64,000 bases of DNA from Alcanivorax profundi (GCF_003597125.1 NZ_QYYA01000001.1:372001-436000); one strand, 5' to 3'. Shown: positions 33,952 through 44,253, counted from the stretch's first letter. Numbers and translations: made by a program. The notes: generated from the letters alone by a model not told the origin.

Positions 33952-34842
33952 GTGGCGCAAGACAAGTTTCGCAATATTGGGCTGATTGCCCGTTCGGAGA
34001 GTGAGCAGGCGCTGTATTCCCTGCGCCAGCTGATTCACTTCCTGCATGGACGGGATTGCACCGTGATCCTCGACAAACACATTATCTCCAGCTTGCCTGA
34101 GATGGGGCTGCAAGCGGCCAGTCCGGCGCAGATGGGGGAGGCCTGTGATCTGGTCATTGTCGTTGGTGGTGACGGCAGTCTGTTGGGGGCCGCTCGTACT
34201 TTGGCGCGTTTCGATGTTCCGGTGCTGGGGGTTAACCGCGGGCACCTGGGCTTTCTGACCGATATCCTTCCTTCCGAGATTGAGTCCCGGGTCGGGCAGG
34301 TGCTGGATGGGGATTACACCACCGAGCGCCGCTTCCTGCTGGATCTTGAAGTGCGTCGTGGCAAGACCGTGGTCGGCGAGGGCGCGGCCCTTAATGATGT
34401 GGTGTTGCTGTCCGGTGACAGCGTGCACATGATCGACTTCGAACTCATGATTGACGGCCATTTCGTCTACGCCCAGCGGTCTGATGGCCTGATTGTGTCC
34501 ACGCCTACGGGGTCCACAGCCTATGCCTTGTCCGGTGGTGGCCCGATCATGCACCCCAAGCTGGATGCCATGGTACTGGTGCCCTTGAATCCGCATACCC
34601 TCACCAGCCGGCCATTGGTGGTCGCGGGGGACAGTGAGATCAAGATCCACATCACCACTGAAAAAGTACGTCCTCTTGTCAGCTGTGACGGCACAGAGGG
34701 GATTCGCCTGCAGGTGGATGATATTATTGCCATCAAGAAGAAGCCCCACCGGCTGCGTCTCATTCACCCGCCGGGGCACGACTTCTATCAGGCCTGCCGC
34801 TCGAAACTGGGCTGGAGTACCCGGCCTGGCGATAGCAACTGA
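33952..34842 (+). CDS. nadK: NAD kinase
   Basis: Phosphorylates NAD to NADP. 296 residues from the GTG start with AGGGA upstream; family length. Diagnostic VVGGDGSLLGAARTLA with Asp74 in the GGDGS loop, NRGHLGFLTD, and the C-terminal TPTGSTAYALSGGGPI. Short leader from the previous gene. Its TGA directly joins a repeat-like arm (34843 on). Confidence 0.96.
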   Translation: MAQDKFRNIGLIARSESEQALYSLRQLIHFLHGRDCTVILDKHIISSLPEMGLQAASPAQMGEACDLVIVVGGDGSLLGAARTLARFDVPVLGVNRGHLGFLTDILPSEIESRVGQVLDGDYTTERRFLLDLEVRRGKTVVGEGAALNDVVLLSGDSVHMIDFELMIDGHFVYAQRSDGLIVSTPTGSTAYALSGGGPIMHPKLDAMVLVPLNPHTLTSRPLVVAGDSEIKIHITTEKVRPLVSCDGTEGIRLQVDDIIAIKKKPHRLRLIHPPGHDFYQACRSKLGWSTRPGDSN

Positions 34843-34926
34843 ACTGCAGTTTCAGTGAATAGCGAAAGTCACAAGACGGGCAAAAGCCTGTCGTAGGGCA
34901 GAAATCGGCGTGCGCCGATCTCCGCC
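34843..34926. repeat. Repeat arm A4 with hairpin repeat C (copy 2)
   Basis: CAGTTTCAGTGAATAGCGAAAG starts at the nadK stop and resembles the right half of element A3 (AACAGTGAACAGCGAAGTC), including the following CAAAAGCCTG-type stretch. It ends in the hairpin GGCAGAAATCGGCG-TG-CGCCGATCTCCGCC (34897-34926), matching the repeat at 22796. Confidence 0.55.
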
Positions 34927-34953
34927 ATGATGCATTTGAAACCGGAACACATC

Positions 34954-35226
34954 ATGAGTTATCAAAGCTTCGAAGACCTGATTGCCACCATGACCCCAGA
35001 GATCTGTGACAACATGCGTCGCGCCGTGGAGCTGGGCAAGTGGCCTGATGGCCGCGTGCTCTCAAAAGAGCAGCGCGAGATGTGTATGCAGGCCGTGCTG
35101 ACCTGGGAGGCAAAACACCTGCCTGAAGAGCAGCGCACGGGGTATATGGAGCAGGCCTGCAAGAGTGATTCAGGCAAGGCCGAGGAGCAGCCTGTGACGC
35201 TGAGAGGTCCGGATACCCTGCAATAG
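34954..35226 (+). CDS. YeaC family protein (DUF1315)
   Basis: 90 residues from MSYQSFEDL. The core TMTPEICDNMRRAVELGKWPDGRVLSKEQREMCMQAVLTWEAKH matches E. coli YeaC (MTPEVYQRLSTAVELGKWPDG). Function unknown. The upstream in-frame ATG at 34927 lies in the repeat-derived sequence and is unlikely. Confidence 0.85.
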   Translation: MSYQSFEDLIATMTPEICDNMRRAVELGKWPDGRVLSKEQREMCMQAVLTWEAKHLPEEQRTGYMEQACKSDSGKAEEQPVTLRGPDTLQ

Positions 35227-35481
35227 AAAATCGCAGGCTTGCATAATTATGCACGTGACCGACGGGTCGTCGTTTTTTTGCTTCTAACAGTCTCTTTTTC
35301 CTGCGGTTGTCGTGTTTTCCCCATTGGTATGCCACGGCTCATACTGTAATCTTCTTATGCGGCGTCCTGTAACCCTCAGTAAGTGGGCGTAGATGCAGGC
35401 CTCGGGAGACGGTGGAGTTTAGCCGCCTTTGCCGGCTTTTCGGCAGAAAATAATTAGATAACAATCGGTTTGGGAGAACCC

Positions 35482-37857
35482 ATGCATATCTACAAGAAAG
35501 TACTGCCTGCGGCAGTCGCTATGGCTCTGGCCGCCTGTGGTGGCGGCAGTGATACAGTTCCTGATCAAAGCGAAGGCGCGACCTACCTGGGTACGCATCC
35601 CCGTTTTGATCCCATTACCTCTGATCTGCCTCTCAATACCGACCTGATTTTTGCAGCTGCGGCAACCAGCGACGGTACGGCCAATGTGGGTGTGCCCGAA
35701 AATGCGATTGAGGCAGCGGTGAACAAGCTGGACGGCTTCTCCGTTTCAGCCTATTTCGATATTGCGTTTGAGGGCAGCATTGACGCTGCCAGCCTGTGTA
35801 CGCCTATCCAGGCTGCCATGGGTGCCGGTTGTGCGCCGAATATCTTCCTGGTGCCGCTGGATACCTCCGGTGGTGATGGGGATGCATTGAACCCGGACAA
35901 TATCGTGGGAATCAACGCTTCTCTGATGGCCACTACAGCCTTTACTGCCAGCGTGGAATCGGTTGGCGGTGGCAGCAATAACACCTTGCGCATTACCCCG
36001 GTGGCCCCGCTTCAGGCCAAAACCAAGTATCTCGTATTTCTGACCGAAGGGTTGATGGATACTTCGGGTGATCAGGTTGGGGGTTCTGCCTCTTACCGCA
36101 TCATGGGTGCCAATGAGCCTGCGCTGCCGGCCACTCTGGCGCCGGTTCGGGCTGCTGTGCAGGGCTGGGAGACCATTGCCGCAGGGGTGCTGATGGGTGC
36201 CGGTCTACACACCGATATGGATGAAGCAAAAGATTCGGTGGTGATTTCCTACACCTTTACCACGACCGACCCGCTGGCTCCGCTGGTGGCCATGGCTGCC
36301 CCGCGTGCTGCCATCTATCAATCACAAGTGGATGCAGGAGCGGACCCCAGTGCCGCCGCCGCCAACGCAGCAGCGCTTGAGCCTGTACTAAGTACCCCTA
36401 AAGCCCGGACTGTGGCGGTCAACGCGGCTACCGGTATCGATTTTGGTACCCTGACTCAAGGTGCCCTGGCGGCTGATGTGGGTACGCTTTATACCGGTGC
36501 GATTGATCTGCCTTATTACCAGAAGGCTCCGGCCTCTGCCGCTGACCTGAGCTACCTGCAGACTGACTGGAGTGCAGACCAGGTGCTGGGCTCCCAGCTG
36601 GGTAATGGCATTCCTCCGATGGATGTGGATGGCACCTACAATGTGACCTACCGCTATCCGTTTGCCGCGAAGACCGGCGATGAGACTGTCCCCCTGCAGG
36701 TAACGTTGCCGAACCCGGCGGCGACGCCTGCGGAGTTGGGTGGTGCGAGCTGTGCCCAAGTGCGTGATAACACCGGTTACCCCACGGTGATTTACGTGCA
36801 TGGCATCACCAGCGACCGGACTTCTGTGATGGCGCTGGGTCATACACTTGCCTCCAAGTGTATTGCCACAGTGGCCATCGATTTGCCGGTTCATGGTGTA
36901 CCAGCCAACAGTGCATTTGCTGCAGCCCTTAATGTAGAGAACAGCCAGCTGATTCCGTTCCAGACACTGTATGGTGATGGCTTGCATGAGCGTCACTTCA
37001 ATGTGGCTCAGGATGCGAGCGGGAACCCGGCAGCAATGAACTTTGCCAACCCGACCGCTCTGGACGGTTCTGGTGCTTGGTTCATCAATCTGGCTGATCT
37101 GACAAATACCCGTGACAATCTTCGCCAATCAGTAATGGACTTGCTTAACCTGAACGCCAGCCTGGAAGCCATTAGTGCCCTGGACATTGATGGCAACGGT
37201 TCGTTGAATACTGACAATGTGACGGTTGTGGGTGTGTCACTGGGTTCCATTGTGGGTTCAGTGTTCAGCACGGTAAACCAGATCGCCATGAGCAATGACG
37301 CAAGTTTTGGCAGCAACCTGAACCCGGTGGTCGGTTTTGTGGGCTCTGCTGGCGGGTCTCAGCTGGCGCATCTGCTGAATACTTCGCCGACCTTTGGTCC
37401 GCGGATTCAGGCGGGTTTGGCGGCTAACGGTGTTGAATCCACCAGCGAGGACTACCAGCGATTCCTGTACGTTGCCCAGAGCACCATGGCGTCAGGTGAT
37501 CCGGTGAATTTCGCAAGCACTCTTGATAGCCTGAACGTTCCGGTTCTATTGCAGCAAATCAATGGTGATACCGTCGTGCCGAACGGCGATCCTGCGCTAC
37601 CTTTGATGGGAACCGAGGGGCTTGCTTCTCTGGCGGGTGCCAATCAGCTTGGCGCTGGAGCCGCGAATGTGACTTCCACGCCTGGCATCGTGAAGATGAC
37701 AGCGGGTGGCCACGCTTCCCTCCTGACACCTTCTGGCGGTGCGCCGCAGGTAACCGCTGAACTTCAGGCCCAGGTGGTGAGCTTTGTGTTGTCCAATGGC
37801 GCCCAGGTTGCCGTTGGCAGTCAGGCTGCTGCAGATGTGGAGGCACCAGCTCCCTGA
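35482..37857 (+). CDS. VolA-type bacterial lipase/lysophospholipase lipoprotein
   Basis: 791 residues from MHIYKKV; a TTG four codons upstream also opens the frame. Lipoprotein signal with lipobox AALAAC (Cys 19). It has the Lipase_bact_N layout (GTHPRFDPITSDLPLNTDLIFAA, large N-terminal beta domain) and a C-terminal alpha/beta hydrolase with GVSLGS (Ser nucleophile in GxSxG at about residue 584) and Asp/His later (VNGD...GGHASLL). In Vibrio, VolA is a surface lysophospholipase feeding fatty-acid uptake. Nearby envelope genes fit such a role. Confidence 0.8.
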   Translation: MHIYKKVLPAAVAMALAACGGGSDTVPDQSEGATYLGTHPRFDPITSDLPLNTDLIFAAAATSDGTANVGVPENAIEAAVNKLDGFSVSAYFDIAFEGSIDAASLCTPIQAAMGAGCAPNIFLVPLDTSGGDGDALNPDNIVGINASLMATTAFTASVESVGGGSNNTLRITPVAPLQAKTKYLVFLTEGLMDTSGDQVGGSASYRIMGANEPALPATLAPVRAAVQGWETIAAGVLMGAGLHTDMDEAKDSVVISYTFTTTDPLAPLVAMAAPRAAIYQSQVDAGADPSAAAANAAALEPVLSTPKARTVAVNAATGIDFGTLTQGALAADVGTLYTGAIDLPYYQKAPASAADLSYLQTDWSADQVLGSQLGNGIPPMDVDGTYNVTYRYPFAAKTGDETVPLQVTLPNPAATPAELGGASCAQVRDNTGYPTVIYVHGITSDRTSVMALGHTLASKCIATVAIDLPVHGVPANSAFAAALNVENSQLIPFQTLYGDGLHERHFNVAQDASGNPAAMNFANPTALDGSGAWFINLADLTNTRDNLRQSVMDLLNLNASLEAISALDIDGNGSLNTDNVTVVGVSLGSIVGSVFSTVNQIAMSNDASFGSNLNPVVGFVGSAGGSQLAHLLNTSPTFGPRIQAGLAANGVESTSEDYQRFLYVAQSTMASGDPVNFASTLDSLNVPVLLQQINGDTVVPNGDPALPLMGTEGLASLAGANQLGAGAANVTSTPGIVKMTAGGHASLLTPSGGAPQVTAELQAQVVSFVLSNGAQVAVGSQAAADVEAPAP

Positions 37858-37880
37858 GTTTGCCTACTACTGACGTGTTC

Positions 37881-37916
37881 CAACAACACCTCGCCCCGGC
37901 GGGGTGTTGTTGTTTT
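37881..37916 (+). terminator. Terminator after the lipase gene
   Basis: Stem CAACAACACCTCGCC / GGCGGGGTGTTGTTG with one G.T pair and a short loop, followed by TTTT. Confidence 0.85.
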
Positions 37917-37962
37917 GGGGACACGGTAAGATACCCGTCATATCCCCTCGCAGGAGTCTCTA

Positions 37963-40593
37963 ATGGAAACAGCGCATTCTGCTGTGAAAACCACGCGTCT
38001 TGATGAGTATCGTTCGCCCGCGTACCGGGTTGATGAAGTGCGACTGGACGTCGACATTCATGATGGTGTGACAACCGTCAGCAGTGAGCTGGTGCTGCAG
38101 CGGCACGCGGATGCTGCGGGTGTCTCGAGTATGACCTTCAATGGCGAAGGGCTGTCATTACGATCGTTGGCGCTGGATGGCGTGGTCCTGAACGAGGCCA
38201 GCTACCGCTATGAGGCTGGCCTGCTCACCGTGGACGGCTTGCCTGAGCGTTGTACGCTGAGCTCGGTGGTAGATATCGAGCCGGAAAAAAATACCGCTTT
38301 GGAGGGGTTGTACCTGTCGAAGGGTATGTACTGCACGCAATGTGAGGCTGAAGGATTTCGCCACATTACCTTTTTTCCGGATCGCCCCGATGTGTTGTCC
38401 CGGTTCACCACCACCGTTCGGGCGGACAGGGCACGCTTCCCGCTGTTGCTTTCCAACGGTAATCCTGTCGCCAGTGGTGAAGACGGTGAACGACATTGGG
38501 TGACCTGGGAGGATCCGTTCCCGAAACCCTGTTATCTGTTTGCCTTGGTGGCAGGGGACCTGGCCTGTCTGGAAGATACCTTCAACACCATGTCTGGTCG
38601 TGAAGTCGCATTGCGCTTGTACGCCGAGCACCGTGACCTGGACAAGCTGGATCACGCCATGGAATCGCTGAAGCAGGCCATGCGCTGGGACGAGCAGACT
38701 TATGGTCGGGAATACGATCTGGATATCTACATGATCGTAGCGGTGAGTCATTTCAATATGGGAGCCATGGAGAACAAGGGGCTGAATATCTTTAATACCT
38801 CCTGTGTCCTGGCGCACCCGGCGACCACAACCGATGCGGGCTTTCAGCGGGTGGAATCGGTGGTTGCCCATGAATATTTCCACAATTGGTCCGGTAACCG
38901 GGTGACCTGCCGGGACTGGTTTCAGCTGAGCCTGAAAGAAGGGTTTACCGTATTCCGTGATCAGGAATTCTCGGCGGACATGAACTCTGCGGCGGTAAAG
39001 CGTGTCGAGGATGTGGATTTTCTGGTGAATCATCAATTTCCGGAAGACCAGGGGCCGATGGCTCATCCGGTGCGGCCTTCCGAGTATCAGAAAATTGATA
39101 ACTTCTACACCCTGACGATTTATGAGAAAGGGGCCGAGATTGTGCGCATGCAGTACCACCTGCTTGGCGCAGAGGGGTTTCGCAAGGCCACGGATCTGTA
39201 CTTCGAGCGCTTCGATGGTCAGGCGGTCACCTGTGACGATTTTGTCGCCTGCATGGAAGAAGTTTCAGGGCTGGACCTGAGCAAGTTCAAGCGCTGGTAT
39301 AGCCAGGCAGGCACACCGGTCTTGTCGGTGACGGCGACGCAGGACGAGCATGGCTACAGCCTGAATTTCCGACAACAAACACCGCCGACTCCGGGGCAGG
39401 CAGAGAAATTGCCAGTGGTGATTCCGGTGAGAATAGCGCTGCTCGATCGTGACGGTGAGCCGGTCATACTGGATGAGCAGGGTCGCCGTGAAGTCGTGTT
39501 GATTGTGGACCAGCAGGAACAGGGTTTCGTCTTTCCCGGCGTCTCCGGGGTCACGCCTTCCTTGCTGCGAGGGTTTTCGGCTCCAGTGGTGCTGCAGCAT
39601 GATTATCAGGACGGGCAGCTTGAGCACTTGTTAGCCCATGACAGTGATGGATATTGCCGATGGGCGGCCTCGCGGGAGCTCTACTTTGCGGCGCTGGATC
39701 GCTTGGTGAAGGGCGAGGGCGGCACTGCAAATGTTGCGCAAGCTGCCGAACAGGAGGCGAACCAGTTGGCGGCAGTGCTTGACCAGGTCATTGCGCGAGC
39801 CGGGGAAGATGCAGCCCAGGCTGCGCTGCTGTTGGCTCTGCCGTCAGAAGTGGCCCTGGGGGATCGTCATGTACCGCTGGATCCGGGGCGGGTGCATGTG
39901 GCGCACCGGTCCTTGAGGCGGGCGCTGGGTCATGCGCTTCAGTCGCAATGGCTGGAGCTGTCAGAATCATTGCTCGCTACCGAATTGCAAATGGATGGCG
40001 TTGCCATGGGGCGTCGCCAGCTACGCAATCTGGCGCTGGAGTATCTTGCGGCGGGCGATCACCCGGAAGCAGAGCGCATTGCGGTGGAGTTGTTTGAGCT
40101 GCCGCTGTGCATGTCGGAAGAACTGGGGGCGCTGCGCACCCTGGTGCACTATCAATTGCCCGGGGCTGCGCAGGCGCTGGCCCAGTTCGAAAAGCGCTGG
40201 AAAGACGAGGCGTTGGTGATGGATCAGTGGTTCTCGGTACAGGCCTCGGCAGGCGGGACAGATCAGGTGGAGCGGGTGCGCGGGCTGTTGCAGCATCCGG
40301 CGTTTGATTGGGCTACACCCAACCGGGTGCGATCTGTGGTGGGAGCCTTTGCCGGCAGTAATCCGGCGGCTTTCCATGCGGAGGATGGCAGTGGCTATCG
40401 ACTGTTTGCCGAGATGTTGGCAAAGGTGGACGCCCTCAACCCACAGATTGCGGCCCGAATTGCCAATGCAGCAGCTCGCTTGCCGCGCTTGAAGGCTGAA
40501 CTTCAGGGAAAACTGCGAGCCGAATTGGAGTCGGTAAAGAAGGGGGCTTCTGCCAATCTGTCGGAGGTGCTGGGTAGAGTGCTAAGCAATTGA
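37963..40593 (+). CDS. pepN: Aminopeptidase N
   Basis: 876-residue cytosolic M1 zinc metallopeptidase that removes N-terminal amino acids from peptides. GAMENKG at 267-273 (peptide N-terminus binding) and HEYFHNWSGNRVTCR with zinc ligands His303 and His307, glutamate 304, then the distal Glu in LKEGFTVFRDQEF. The typical PepN C-terminal helical domain follows. Its own promoter (a TAAGAT-type -10) lies just before the gene. Confidence 0.97.
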   Translation: METAHSAVKTTRLDEYRSPAYRVDEVRLDVDIHDGVTTVSSELVLQRHADAAGVSSMTFNGEGLSLRSLALDGVVLNEASYRYEAGLLTVDGLPERCTLSSVVDIEPEKNTALEGLYLSKGMYCTQCEAEGFRHITFFPDRPDVLSRFTTTVRADRARFPLLLSNGNPVASGEDGERHWVTWEDPFPKPCYLFALVAGDLACLEDTFNTMSGREVALRLYAEHRDLDKLDHAMESLKQAMRWDEQTYGREYDLDIYMIVAVSHFNMGAMENKGLNIFNTSCVLAHPATTTDAGFQRVESVVAHEYFHNWSGNRVTCRDWFQLSLKEGFTVFRDQEFSADMNSAAVKRVEDVDFLVNHQFPEDQGPMAHPVRPSEYQKIDNFYTLTIYEKGAEIVRMQYHLLGAEGFRKATDLYFERFDGQAVTCDDFVACMEEVSGLDLSKFKRWYSQAGTPVLSVTATQDEHGYSLNFRQQTPPTPGQAEKLPVVIPVRIALLDRDGEPVILDEQGRREVVLIVDQQEQGFVFPGVSGVTPSLLRGFSAPVVLQHDYQDGQLEHLLAHDSDGYCRWAASRELYFAALDRLVKGEGGTANVAQAAEQEANQLAAVLDQVIARAGEDAAQAALLLALPSEVALGDRHVPLDPGRVHVAHRSLRRALGHALQSQWLELSESLLATELQMDGVAMGRRQLRNLALEYLAAGDHPEAERIAVELFELPLCMSEELGALRTLVHYQLPGAAQALAQFEKRWKDEALVMDQWFSVQASAGGTDQVERVRGLLQHPAFDWATPNRVRSVVGAFAGSNPAAFHAEDGSGYRLFAEMLAKVDALNPQIAARIANAAARLPRLKAELQGKLRAELESVKKGASANLSEVLGRVLSN

Positions 40594-40824
40594 AATGCTA
40601 AAGTTTGCCTATTGATGAATCTCCCGCTGTAGCCCGTGACTGGCTGGTCGTAAATCAGCTTTCAGGGGGGGATTCATTTTTAGCTGTGATGTGTAAGAAT
40701 TATGCATTAGTGCGATGCTGAACCGTATCAGGAAGAATGATGGGACCTGGTGCGGGCATCATGGGAGAGTCAGCAGCGCGCAAGAACAATAAATAGCCGT
40801 ATATGGCGACTCGGAGTAGCTAGA

Positions 40825-42798
40825 ATGAATAATAATCCCCTGCGCAAGACCAGGCTTGCGCTGGCTGTGGCCAGTGTAACCGCACTCAGTGGTCTGACCT
40901 CACCCGTTTCAGCTGTTCAACTGGAATTTGACAATCCCGACTGGCAAGGCCGGCTTGATACCACCCTGTCTGTAGGGGCGCTGTTCCGTACTGAGGGACA
41001 GGACAGCATGCTTGCCGCGACTGGCGATGTAGTCGACATGACTGCTGCGGGTTACGGCAGCCAGATCAACAAAAACGATGCGAACAACAATTTTGACACT
41101 GGCCTTGCGTCGCTGGTGTACAAGATTACCCCGGAACTGGATCTGAGCTGGCAAGGCAAATATGGCATGTTCCTCAGGGGAACCGCTTTCTATGATCAGG
41201 AGATCATGGATGGTGGGCATGATGGCGGCATATTGAACCCGTCTTCTCCCTTTGTGCCCGGCAACGGTTTTACCCGTTATGCCACCTATTCCGACTATGC
41301 TAATAACGGTGTCGGAGATGATTTCACGAAGGATGCAGAACGTTACGCCGGTGAGCGTGCGCGTTTGCTGGATGCGTACGTCTGGGCCAACTTCGATCTG
41401 TTCGAGCGCCCCCTTAACGTGCGCCTTGGGCAACAGGTAATTAACTGGGGTGAGGCGCTGTTCATGCAGAATGGTGTTAACACTGCCAATTACTTTGATC
41501 TGAACGCTCTGCGGTTGCCAGGCTCAGAAATCAAGGAAGCCCTGCTGCCCCTCGATAGTCTCTACTTCTCTTACGGACTGACCTTCAACTCCACCATTGA
41601 AGCGTTTTATCAGTTTGAGTGGAAGAATTCTGAGGATGCTCCCTCTGGTACTTATTTCTCCACCCATGATGCCTTCCCGGGCAAGGGTGCTGATAACGTG
41701 ATCATTGATGGTCGTGTGGTGGCTCTGGGGGCGGGAGTGCCCGGCCTGGAAAATGCCTTTGCCGCTTATACCAACGCTACCTATGGTCCGAATTATCAAT
41801 ACGAAGCTACACAGGTAACGGTTAACCGTATGCGGGATAAGGAAGCCAGCGACAGTGGCCAGTTTGGTCTGGCTTACCGCTACTTTGCTGAAAACCTCAA
41901 CGGCACCGAGTTTGCCCTCTATTACACCCGTACCCACGCTCGTACCCCGGTTGTCGGGGCGCGTATCAATCAACTGAATACGGGCGGTCCTGCCAATATT
42001 GCCCAGACCATTGATACCACTGAGTATCAGATGGCCTATGTGGAAGATCAGGATATGATCGGGGGTAGTTTCAACACCAGTCTGGGGAATATCTCCCTGG
42101 CCGGTGAAATTGCCTATAGACCTAACCGAGCCATCATTAACGAGGTTGGTGATAACCTGATTCAATCCCTGGCGGCAGCGGCGGCCAACCCAGCTCCGAC
42201 ATTGGGCGATCTTACTCCTCATTGTGTTCGTGCTGAGTTAGGCGGTAGCTGTCTTGACAGCAATGAATCAGTGCAGGCGGGACAGCTTTACTACTTCTAT
42301 GATGAGGTAGATAGCTACAACGGTTCTCTGGTCAGCATCTTCAATTTTGGGCCCGCCCTGAGAACAGATGGGTTGGTTGCGCTTCTGGAACTGGGCGTTG
42401 AGCATATCGACGGGCTGGAAACTTCTGACGTGCAATACAACTCCACAGCGGCAATCTTGAGCTCCGAAGCCGAAATCCTTAGCCCCGATGATCCAGACAA
42501 GTATTACCTTGATGATACTTCCTGGGGTTACCGTGCTGTCGTAAAAGCGGAATACAACAATATCTTTGCGGGTATCTCCATGAGCCCGAGTGTTCGTCTT
42601 GCACATGATGTTGACGGTAATTCCCCGATTGGCGGCAACTTTATGGAAGGTCGTAAAGCTGCCACATTGGGTCTGGATTTTGTGTACTTGAACAACCTGG
42701 AAGTGGCGTTGTCTGGCACCAGCTTCTGGGGTGCCAAATATTCCAACAAACTGGCCGACCGAAACAACGCTTCGGTTTCTGTTAAGTACTCTTTCTAA
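40825..42798 (+). CDS. DUF1302 outer membrane barrel protein
   Basis: 657 residues from the ATG at 40825; the frame extends upstream but without the usual ribosome site. Signal peptide ends SPVSA. The rest alternates short strands with aromatic girdle residues (NPDWQGRLDTTLSVGALFRT, LNVRLGQQVINWGEALFMQNG, LEVALSGTSFWGAKYSNK) and ends in YSF. DUF1302 proteins are porin-like and often paired with DUF1329. First gene of a four-gene module; role inferred as passage of a hydrophobic solute. Confidence 0.85.
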   Translation: MNNNPLRKTRLALAVASVTALSGLTSPVSAVQLEFDNPDWQGRLDTTLSVGALFRTEGQDSMLAATGDVVDMTAAGYGSQINKNDANNNFDTGLASLVYKITPELDLSWQGKYGMFLRGTAFYDQEIMDGGHDGGILNPSSPFVPGNGFTRYATYSDYANNGVGDDFTKDAERYAGERARLLDAYVWANFDLFERPLNVRLGQQVINWGEALFMQNGVNTANYFDLNALRLPGSEIKEALLPLDSLYFSYGLTFNSTIEAFYQFEWKNSEDAPSGTYFSTHDAFPGKGADNVIIDGRVVALGAGVPGLENAFAAYTNATYGPNYQYEATQVTVNRMRDKEASDSGQFGLAYRYFAENLNGTEFALYYTRTHARTPVVGARINQLNTGGPANIAQTIDTTEYQMAYVEDQDMIGGSFNTSLGNISLAGEIAYRPNRAIINEVGDNLIQSLAAAAANPAPTLGDLTPHCVRAELGGSCLDSNESVQAGQLYYFYDEVDSYNGSLVSIFNFGPALRTDGLVALLELGVEHIDGLETSDVQYNSTAAILSSEAEILSPDDPDKYYLDDTSWGYRAVVKAEYNNIFAGISMSPSVRLAHDVDGNSPIGGNFMEGRKAATLGLDFVYLNNLEVALSGTSFWGAKYSNKLADRNNASVSVKYSF

Positions 42799-42805
42799 TT
42801 TTTTG

Positions 42806-42825
42806 CGGGCCGCGGGTGCGGCCCG
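42806..42825 (+). terminator. Intergenic hairpin, DUF1302/DUF1329
   Basis: 8-bp stem CGGGCCGC / GCGGCCCG, loop GGGT, after a T-run, no T-run downstream. Probably an attenuating or mRNA-stabilising hairpin. Confidence 0.55.
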
Positions 42826-42843
42826 ATTTCACGGAGAGCAATC

Positions 42844-44253
42844 ATGTTGAAGAAATTGACCGCAATGGGCAGCGCTTTGGCGCTGTCACTGAGCGTAGCG
42901 GCCAATGTACAGGCGGCCGTTTCCGCATCAGAAGCTGGCAAGCTGGGTACCTCCAGCCTGACGCCCTTTGGGGCTCAGGTAAAAGGTAACGGCAAGGCAG
43001 TATCTACAGGCCTGGGTATCCCGGACTGGACCGGAGGGATTCAGCGTAAGGATATCCCCAAGGAATACACCAGCCCGGGCCAGCACCATCCTGACCCTTA
43101 CAAAAGTGACAAGATTGCCCTGACAATCACTGCACAGAATGTTGGCCAGTACGCTGACAAAGTGCCTGATGGTGTCAAGGCAATGCTGAAAACTTACCCG
43201 GATACCTTCAAACTGAATGTGTATCCGAGTCACCGCTCCACTTCTGCCCCCCAGTGGGTTTATGACAACACCAAGAGTAATGCGAGCAAAGCCAAGTTGG
43301 GCGAAACCGGCGTGGATAATGCCTTTGGTGGTATTCCTTTCCCGATTTTGAGTGGCTCCAACGAAGACAAGGCGCTTCAGGCCATTTGGAACCATATCCT
43401 GCGGTGGCGGGGTCTGTATGTAGTGCGTCGGGCTTCTGAGGTTGCTGTTCAGCGCAGCGGTGCCTACTCCCTGATTACGTCTCAGCAGGAAGTGTATTTC
43501 CGCTATTACGACCCCAAGTACAATTTTGATAGCCTGGACAACATCATTTTCTATTACCTTTCCTTTACCAAGGCGCCTGCGCGCCTGGCGGGTGGTGCGG
43601 TACTGGTCCATGAAATGCTGGACCAGAAGAAAATGCCGCGTCAGGCCTGGGGTTACAATGCTGGTCAACGGCGGGTTCGTCGTGCGCCAAACCTGGCTTA
43701 CGATACGCCGATCGCTGCTTCCGATGGCTTGCGCACGGCAGATGACACTGACATGTACAACGGGGCCCCGGATAAGTACAACTGGTCTCTGGTGCATGAC
43801 AAGCCGGTTGAAATGTTTATCCCCTACAACAATTACAAGCTGGATAGCCCGGATGTTTCATACGAGACCCTGCTGCAGAAGGGGCACGTGAATCCTGATT
43901 ACCAGCGTTGGGAGCTGCACCGTGTGTGGGTGGTAGAAGCCAATCTGAAAGATGGTGAACGCCACATTTACACCAAGCGTCGCTTCTACATTGATGAAGA
44001 CTCCTGGCAAATTGCCGCCATCGACCAGTACGACCGTCGTGGTGAGTTGTGGCGCGTTAGCCTTGCCTTCATCAAGAACTACTACGAGGTGCCTACCCAG
44101 TGGACTGCTCTTGATGCATTCCACGACCTGCGTGCCCAGCGTTATCACGTACAGTTCCTCGATAACGAAGAAGCCTCGATTCTGGACTACAGCCAGCCTG
44201 TACCGGGTGACCGTTACTTCCACCCGGCAGCATTGCGCCGTCGTGGTCGCTAA
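42844..44253 (+). CDS. DUF1329 periplasmic protein (LolA-like)
   Basis: 469 residues. Signal peptide (1-24, cut after VQA) and a domain with NVYPSHRSTSAPQWVYDNTK, RRVRRAPNLAYDTPI, DKYNWSLVHDKPVEMFIPYNNYKL and ERHIYTKRRFYIDEDSWQIAAIDQYDRRGELWRV. DUF1329 has been compared to the LolA/LolB lipoprotein carrier fold. It likely shuttles a hydrophobic cargo through the periplasm to or from the DUF1302 barrel. AACGTGTC-like leaders are not obvious; GGAGAG precedes the ATG. Confidence 0.83.
   Translation: MLKKLTAMGSALALSLSVAANVQAAVSASEAGKLGTSSLTPFGAQVKGNGKAVSTGLGIPDWTGGIQRKDIPKEYTSPGQHHPDPYKSDKIALTITAQNVGQYADKVPDGVKAMLKTYPDTFKLNVYPSHRSTSAPQWVYDNTKSNASKAKLGETGVDNAFGGIPFPILSGSNEDKALQAIWNHILRWRGLYVVRRASEVAVQRSGAYSLITSQQEVYFRYYDPKYNFDSLDNIIFYYLSFTKAPARLAGGAVLVHEMLDQKKMPRQAWGYNAGQRRVRRAPNLAYDTPIAASDGLRTADDTDMYNGAPDKYNWSLVHDKPVEMFIPYNNYKLDSPDVSYETLLQKGHVNPDYQRWELHRVWVVEANLKDGERHIYTKRRFYIDEDSWQIAAIDQYDRRGELWRVSLAFIKNYYEVPTQWTALDAFHDLRAQRYHVQFLDNEEASILDYSQPVPGDRYFHPAALRRRGR

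Noticed and set aside
35241-35252. 12-bp palindrome GCATAATTATGC and a weak hairpin after yeaC
   Set aside because: The hairpin (GACC/GGTC, followed by a T-run) is short and mismatched; evidence too thin for a terminator call.
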